Part shown: positions 7,210 through 10,700 of the stretch, piece by piece
Layout: every line of letters starts with the position of its first letter
How positions within the stretch are numbered: the first letter of the stretch is position 1
Origin: Planctomycetota bacterium
Lineage (GTDB): Bacteria; Planctomycetota; SZUA-567
Reading direction: 5' to 3'
DNA length: 10,700 bases
Assembly (NCBI GenBank): GCA_020861125.1
Contig: JAJBSZ010000449.1
Location: 1 to 10,700, forward strand
Notes under the pieces: generated by a model
Database searches by the model: none
Told to the model about the DNA's origin: nothing
Seen by the model: only the letters and a program-made list of their open reading frames with translations
Translations under genes and position numbers: made by a program

Positions 7210-7222
7210 CAAGGCGGTTGCA
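7207..7222 (+). promoter_or_regulatory. Sigma54 (RpoN) promoter for flgE
   Basis: TGGCA (7207-7211) and TTGCA (7218-7222) place the -24 GG (7208-7209) exactly ten bases from the -12 GC (7220-7221), the invariant spacing of RpoN promoters. Only the base after GGCA departs from the -24 core TGGCAC. Transcription should start near 7233, about 60 bases before flgE. Sigma54 control of hook and basal-body genes is well established in many flagellated Gram-negative bacteria, which supports the call. Confidence 0.75.
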
Positions 7223-7237
7223 TGATCCAACGACGGA

Positions 7238-7252
7238 CGGCAGGGTCTGCCG
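7238..7252 (+). repeat. Stem-loop at the 5' end of the flgE leader
   Basis: CGGCAG (7238-7243) and CTGCCG (7247-7252) pair perfectly around GGT. If transcription starts near 7233, this hairpin sits at the extreme 5' end of the mRNA, where it could slow decay. No function is proven. It does not cover the ribosome binding site. Confidence 0.4.
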
Positions 7253-7294
7253 CCCGCGGACCATTGTCCGCATTTATTCCGGAGGGAGTGCCGC

Positions 7295-9106
7295 ATGGGC
7301 CTGTCACAAAGTCTCTACACTGGTTTGTCCGGACTGACCACCCACCAAAAAAGCATCGATACCCTCAGCAATAATCTGGCGAACGTGAATACCATCGGCT
7401 ACAAAAAGAGCGACTTCATGTTCTCCAACCTGTTCAACCAGGTGCTCCAGGGATCCATGCCCGCCGCTGACAACCGCGCCAGCACCGCCGCCATCACCAA
7501 GGGGTTGGGGGTCAGCACCGGTGCCATCCTCAACAATTTCACCCAGGGGCCGATTGAGTACACCGGCAATCCCCTGGACTGCGCCATCAACGGCAACGGG
7601 TTTTTCATCGCCTCGACCGATTACGGCCTGGCGCTGACCCGGAACGGATCCTTTTACCTCGACACCAGCATCGGATCCCAGGAGCGACTGCTTTGCGTCG
7701 GCGACGGGTTGGCGGTACAGGGCTGGATGGCTTCCAACGGCACTATCGACCTCGGCGGCGCCATCGGCAATATCTATATCCCCGCCATCGGCGATCTCTT
7801 GCCCGGCAACGTCAGCACCGCCGTCAGCCTTTCCGGCATCCTGCCGTCAAACCCTTCCGCCGCCGATGTCCTCGGCTCCGTCACCACCGACGTGGAGCTC
7901 AAGGGCAACCTGACCGCCAACGGCGACAATACGCTGGAAACCAGCATCTACGCTCCGGTCACGCTGTCGGACGGCACGGTCAAGGATGAGATCCAGGAGA
8001 TCCGGGTGCTGATCACCTTCACCGGACCGACCCTGTCCGCCGACGGCACCCAGAACGTCTATAGCTGGACCATGCATACCGTCGACTGGCCAGGCGAAGG
8101 CGAATCGGTGCAGATCTACCCGCCCGAGGACGACAGCGATTTCCCGGCGGGATCGATGTCGTTCCACACCGGATCCAGCCTGTCGGAGGTGTACGGCGCA
8201 GGGCAGGCGGTGGGCGGCCAGGTGTATCCCGGTGCCACCACCGTCGCCACCACCGACGCGGACGGGGTCACCCATACGTTTATCCTGCCGGCCGATTTTA
8301 CCATCGATTTTACCCGAGTGACCAACCTCGACAACGCCCCCGGCGGCAACGAGCTGGAGGCATGGTCGGTCAACGGCAATCCCGCCGGATCCATCGCCCG
8401 CACCATTACCGTCTACGACGAATTCACCGAGTTCGTCACCTCCACCGACGCTAACGGCTACGAGATCATCGAGGCGGTGCGCCGGGTCGAGGCCCGGGAG
8501 ACAGTTCTGTATTTCACCAAGGTGGAGTCGGATGATGCCGGCACCACCTGGACCTGGCAAACCGCCACCGGCGATGCGGCGGGGGAATTGCGGTACAATA
8601 CGCTGGGCGACCTTGTCTCGTCCACCCAGACGGGCGGATCCGTCGCCTATGATTTCACCGATACCCGGTACCTGAATTACGATGCCAGCATGCAGGTATC
8701 ATCCCAGGACGGTTACCGCGACGGCTATCTCCAGGACATCTCCATCGATCAGTTCGGAAAGATCTGGGGCCACTACACCAACGATGTGGATGAGCCGCTG
8801 GCGCAGCTGGCCATCGGCACAGTCGCCAATACCAGCGGCCTGTCCAGCACTTCCGGCACGCTGTTCTACACCAGCCCCTCCTCCGGCGACATCATGATCG
8901 GCGCCGCCGGCGACTCGCTGTACGATTTCGGCCTCGGCCGAATCGGAGCCGGGTTGATCACCAGCATGGCGTTGGAAGGCTCCAACGTCGACCTCGGATC
9001 GGAATTCACCAAGATGATCAGCTATGAACGCGGGTACCAGTTCACCTCCCGCATCGTTACCGTTTCCGACGAAATGCTGCAAACGGCCCTGCAGATGAAA
9101 GCCTGA
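7295..9106 (+). CDS. flgE: Flagellar hook protein FlgE
   Basis: FlgE polymerises into the curved hook linking the rod to the filament and is exported by the flagellar type III apparatus without a cleaved signal. The N-terminus (LYTGLSGLTTHQKS, then IDTLSNNLANVNTIGYKKSD, to residue 40) is the rod/hook signature. Residues 80-104 (NNFTQGPIEYTG, then NPLDCAINGNGFF) match the usual FlgE segment. The last 45 residues (ALEGSNVDLGSEFTKMI, then YERGYQF, VSDEMLQTALQMKA) form the C-terminal D0 coiled-coil domain. The middle, about 170-540, is the variable surface region. At 603 residues it is longer than the roughly 400-residue enteric protein. Cys96 and Cys134 are unusual for an axial protein. The start is ATG 7295, nine bases after GGAGG (7281-7285). 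No flgD, fliK or other flagellar gene adjoins it; it has its own sigma54-type promoter and terminator, so it is a single-gene unit. Confidence 0.93.
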   Translation: MGLSQSLYTGLSGLTTHQKSIDTLSNNLANVNTIGYKKSDFMFSNLFNQVLQGSMPAADNRASTAAITKGLGVSTGAILNNFTQGPIEYTGNPLDCAINGNGFFIASTDYGLALTRNGSFYLDTSIGSQERLLCVGDGLAVQGWMASNGTIDLGGAIGNIYIPAIGDLLPGNVSTAVSLSGILPSNPSAADVLGSVTTDVELKGNLTANGDNTLETSIYAPVTLSDGTVKDEIQEIRVLITFTGPTLSADGTQNVYSWTMHTVDWPGEGESVQIYPPEDDSDFPAGSMSFHTGSSLSEVYGAGQAVGGQVYPGATTVATTDADGVTHTFILPADFTIDFTRVTNLDNAPGGNELEAWSVNGNPAGSIARTITVYDEFTEFVTSTDANGYEIIEAVRRVEARETVLYFTKVESDDAGTTWTWQTATGDAAGELRYNTLGDLVSSTQTGGSVAYDFTDTRYLNYDASMQVSSQDGYRDGYLQDISIDQFGKIWGHYTNDVDEPLAQLAIGTVANTSGLSSTSGTLFYTSPSSGDIMIGAAGDSLYDFGLGRIGAGLITSMALEGSNVDLGSEFTKMISYERGYQFTSRIVTVSDEMLQTALQMKA

Positions 9107-9140
9107 CGCGGCCGTCGCCGAGACCCTGCCACCGTATCCC

Positions 9141-9166
9141 TCCCGCCGCCCCGCGGCGGGATTTTT
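9141..9166 (+). terminator. Intrinsic terminator of flgE
   Basis: Nine-base perfectly complementary arms (TCCCGCCGC at 9141-9149 and GCGGCGGGA at 9153-9161) enclose a CCC loop and are followed directly by five T residues (9162-9166). It lies 34 bases after the flgE stop and closes the hook transcript before the glycogen phosphorylase promoter. Confidence 0.92.
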
Positions 9167-9214
9167 CATGGCCATCGGGCCGGCCGCGTCGCTTTCCCCG
9201 GTGCGACAATTGGG

Positions 9215-9242
9215 TTGCGTTCCCCCCGGCGGCCGGTATACT
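9215..9242 (+). promoter_or_regulatory. Sigma70-type promoter for glgP
   Basis: TTGCGT (9215-9220), a 16-base spacer and TATACT (9237-9242) form a plausible promoter shortly after the flgE terminator. Transcription near 9250 would give a leader of about 170 bases. The only ATG in the leader (9285) lacks a ribosome binding site. Confidence 0.55.
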
Positions 9243-9361
9243 GAAACAATTCGGGATGCCCACCTTCTTGCCCCGGCAGATTCTATGACCGCCACCGCCG
9301 CCGGAGGCGGAGGAGAGAGAAGTACAGGGAGCAAAAAAGGACGGCCCGATTCACACAGAGA

Positions 9362-9416
9362 CGGGGAAAAAAGCAGCGGACTTCCCCGGCGCGCCAGCCG
9401 GCGCTTTCACGGGGAG
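9362..9416 (+). promoter_or_regulatory. Leader with two competing stems, one covering the glgP ribosome binding site
   Basis: TTCCCCG (9382-9388) can pair perfectly with CGGGGAA upstream (9362-9368). It can also pair with the Shine-Dalgarno region 9410-9416 (six Watson-Crick pairs plus one G-U), enclosing a small hairpin (GCGCC 9391-9395 with GGCGC 9400-9404). The two stems exclude each other, as in translational switches. The leader is GC-rich, so chance pairing is possible, and it matches no riboswitch class I recognise. Confidence 0.3.
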
Positions 9417-9421
9417 AACCA

Positions 9422-10663
9422 ATGGCCACCATGGACAACGAACACCAGCTCAACACCCGTCAGGGTACCACCCCCAACGACATCCAGATGGACTACGCCG
9501 AACAGCTCAAGTACGAGCTGGGTCGGGACCGATACACCTCGACCAAGAACAACCGCTACATCGCCCTGAGCCGGGCCATCCGCGACCGGCTGATCGACCG
9601 CTGGATCGAAACCCAGCAGGCCCACCACGACGACCATGTGAAACGGGTGTATTATCTCTCGTTGGAATTCCTCATGGGCCGGGCTCTCGGCAACAACGTC
9701 ATCAACTTCAAACTGCAGCGGTCGGTGGAAGAGGCGCTGGAAGGCCTTGGTATCGACTGGGAAGAACTGCGGGAGGTGGAGGTCGACGCCGGCCTCGGGA
9801 ACGGCGGTCTCGGCCGCCTTGCCGCCTGTTTCCTCGATTCCCTCGCCACCCTGCAAATTCCGGCCATGGGCTACGGCCTGCGCTATAACTACGGCATTTT
9901 CCGCCAGACCATCGAAAACGGCTATCAGGTGGAACACCCGGACAACTGGCTGCAGAACGGCAACCCGTGGGAGATCGCCCGGTCGGAACTGCGCATTCCG
10001 GTGCGGTTCGAGGGCCGCATCGAGCAATGGACCGAAAACGGCCGGGTCCGTTACCGTTGGGTCGACGCCAAGCCGGTTCTCGGCATGGCCTACGACACGC
10101 CGGTGGTGGGCTATGGCGGCAACACCGTCAACACCCTGCGCCTGTGGTCCTCTTTCGCCGCCGAGGATTTCGACTTCGAGGACTTCAACCGGGGAGATTA
10201 CGTCGCCGCCATCGCCGCCAAGACCGAAGCCGAAAACCTGACCAAGGTACTGTACCCGAACGATCTCCACTACACGGGCAAGGAGCTTCGACTCAAGCAG
10301 CAGTACCTGTTCGTGGCCTGCTCCCTGTGGGACATCCTCCGCCGCTTCAAGCACGACAAGGAGCCGTGGAGCGAGTTCCCCAACCGGGTGGCCATCCAGA
10401 TGAACGACACCCACCCGTCCCTGGCGGTGCCGGAACTGATGCGGCTCTTGATCGACCAGGAGAACCTGGAGCTGGACGAAGCCTGGGACATCACCGTGAA
10501 ATCCATGGGCTACACCAACCATACCCTGATGCCCGAGGCGTTGGAAAAATGGCCGGTGCCGATGATGGAAAAGCTGCTGCCGCGCCACCTGCAGATCATC
10601 TACGACATCAACTACCGGTTCATGCAGAAGGTGGCCATCGCCTTCCCCGGGGACGTCGACTAG
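9422..10663 (+). CDS. glgP: Glycogen/alpha-glucan phosphorylase, N-terminal half, cut by in-frame TAG
   Basis: Glycogen phosphorylase (GT35, PLP-dependent) releases glucose 1-phosphate from storage glucan in the cytoplasm. This ORF holds 413 of the usual 800-840 residues. Family segments are YYLSLEFLMGRAL (77-89), DAGLGNGGLGRLAACFLDS (122-140), GYGLRYNYGIF (150-160), NDTHPSLAVPELMR (328-341) and YTNHTLMPEALEKWP (364-378). The PLP lysine and phosphate-binding residues lie in the missing C-terminal half, so this product alone would be inactive. The frame ends at TAG (10661-10663), but translation past it (LARRSRIEEAEP) still follows the family's 'RLRRMSLIEE' segment to the window edge. It is thus an interrupted full-length gene or a sequence error, not a natural short protein. 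The start is ATG 9422, five bases after GGGGAG (9411-9416); ATG 9431 is an alternative. Confidence 0.9.
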   Translation: MATMDNEHQLNTRQGTTPNDIQMDYAEQLKYELGRDRYTSTKNNRYIALSRAIRDRLIDRWIETQQAHHDDHVKRVYYLSLEFLMGRALGNNVINFKLQRSVEEALEGLGIDWEELREVEVDAGLGNGGLGRLAACFLDSLATLQIPAMGYGLRYNYGIFRQTIENGYQVEHPDNWLQNGNPWEIARSELRIPVRFEGRIEQWTENGRVRYRWVDAKPVLGMAYDTPVVGYGGNTVNTLRLWSSFAAEDFDFEDFNRGDYVAAIAAKTEAENLTKVLYPNDLHYTGKELRLKQQYLFVACSLWDILRRFKHDKEPWSEFPNRVAIQMNDTHPSLAVPELMRLLIDQENLELDEAWDITVKSMGYTNHTLMPEALEKWPVPMMEKLLPRHLQIIYDINYRFMQKVAIAFPGDVD

Positions 10664-10700
10664 TTGGCCCGGAGGAGCCGGATCGAGGAGGCGGAGCCCT

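Noticed and set aside
9285..9569. Small upstream ORF in the glgP leader
   Set aside because: No ribosome binding site, and it runs far into glgP in another frame with low-complexity coding.
9407..10588. 393-residue minus-strand reading frame
   Set aside because: It is fully antisense to glycogen phosphorylase, whose protein motifs are unmistakable.
1..10700. CRISPR array, tRNA/rRNA, insertion sequence or phage genes
   Set aside because: No regularly spaced direct repeats, no tRNA-like cloverleaf in the gaps, no transposase or integrase motifs, and codon use looks even across the window.

Overview
The window is GC-rich and densely coded, with Shine-Dalgarno sites, sigma70-like promoters, one sigma54-type promoter and a flagellar hook gene. 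It therefore looks like chromosomal DNA of a motile Gram-negative bacterium. Several uncharacterised proteins resemble families I associate with Desulfobacterota/'Deltaproteobacteria'; that placement is an inference and has moderate confidence. Nothing suggests phage, plasmid, IS element, CRISPR, tRNA or rRNA.

Layout. (1) 1-1449 (+): C-terminal part of a large unrecognised protein with a Cys cluster and three membrane segments; its reading frame is open to the left edge. (2) 1531-2538 (+): a secreted ribose-binding-protein-like periplasmic protein without ABC-transporter partners, behind an extended -10 promoter lying in a dyad. (3) 4871-2611 (-): a two-gene operon whose first gene encodes a duplicated ribosomal L7/L12-like protein with a Cys pair, coupled through a GTGA overlap to a 12-helix MFS transporter. 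(4) 4907-4987: divergent promoters. (5) 5030-7029 (+): a membrane-anchored TPR-like protein of unknown function and, 14 bases later, tsaB (tRNA t6A synthesis), which appears to start at AUU. (6) 7030-7294: intergenic region with a sigma54 promoter and three dyads. (7) 7295-9106 (+): a lone flgE (hook protein) with a strong intrinsic terminator. (8) 9215-10700 (+): promoter, long structured leader and the N-terminal half of glycogen phosphorylase, stopped by an in-frame TAG although homology to the family continues beyond it.

The genes do not form one pathway. They are a set of small independent units: solute sensing or binding, export/import, tRNA modification, motility and glycogen use. Three plus-strand promoters share the hexamer TATACT followed by G, which points to ordinary housekeeping transcription. 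The hook gene is the exception, with sigma54-type control. I found no convincing new multi-gene system. The most checkable oddities are the glgP interruption, the AUU start of tsaB, the isolated sigma54-driven flgE, and the duplicated L7/L12-like protein.
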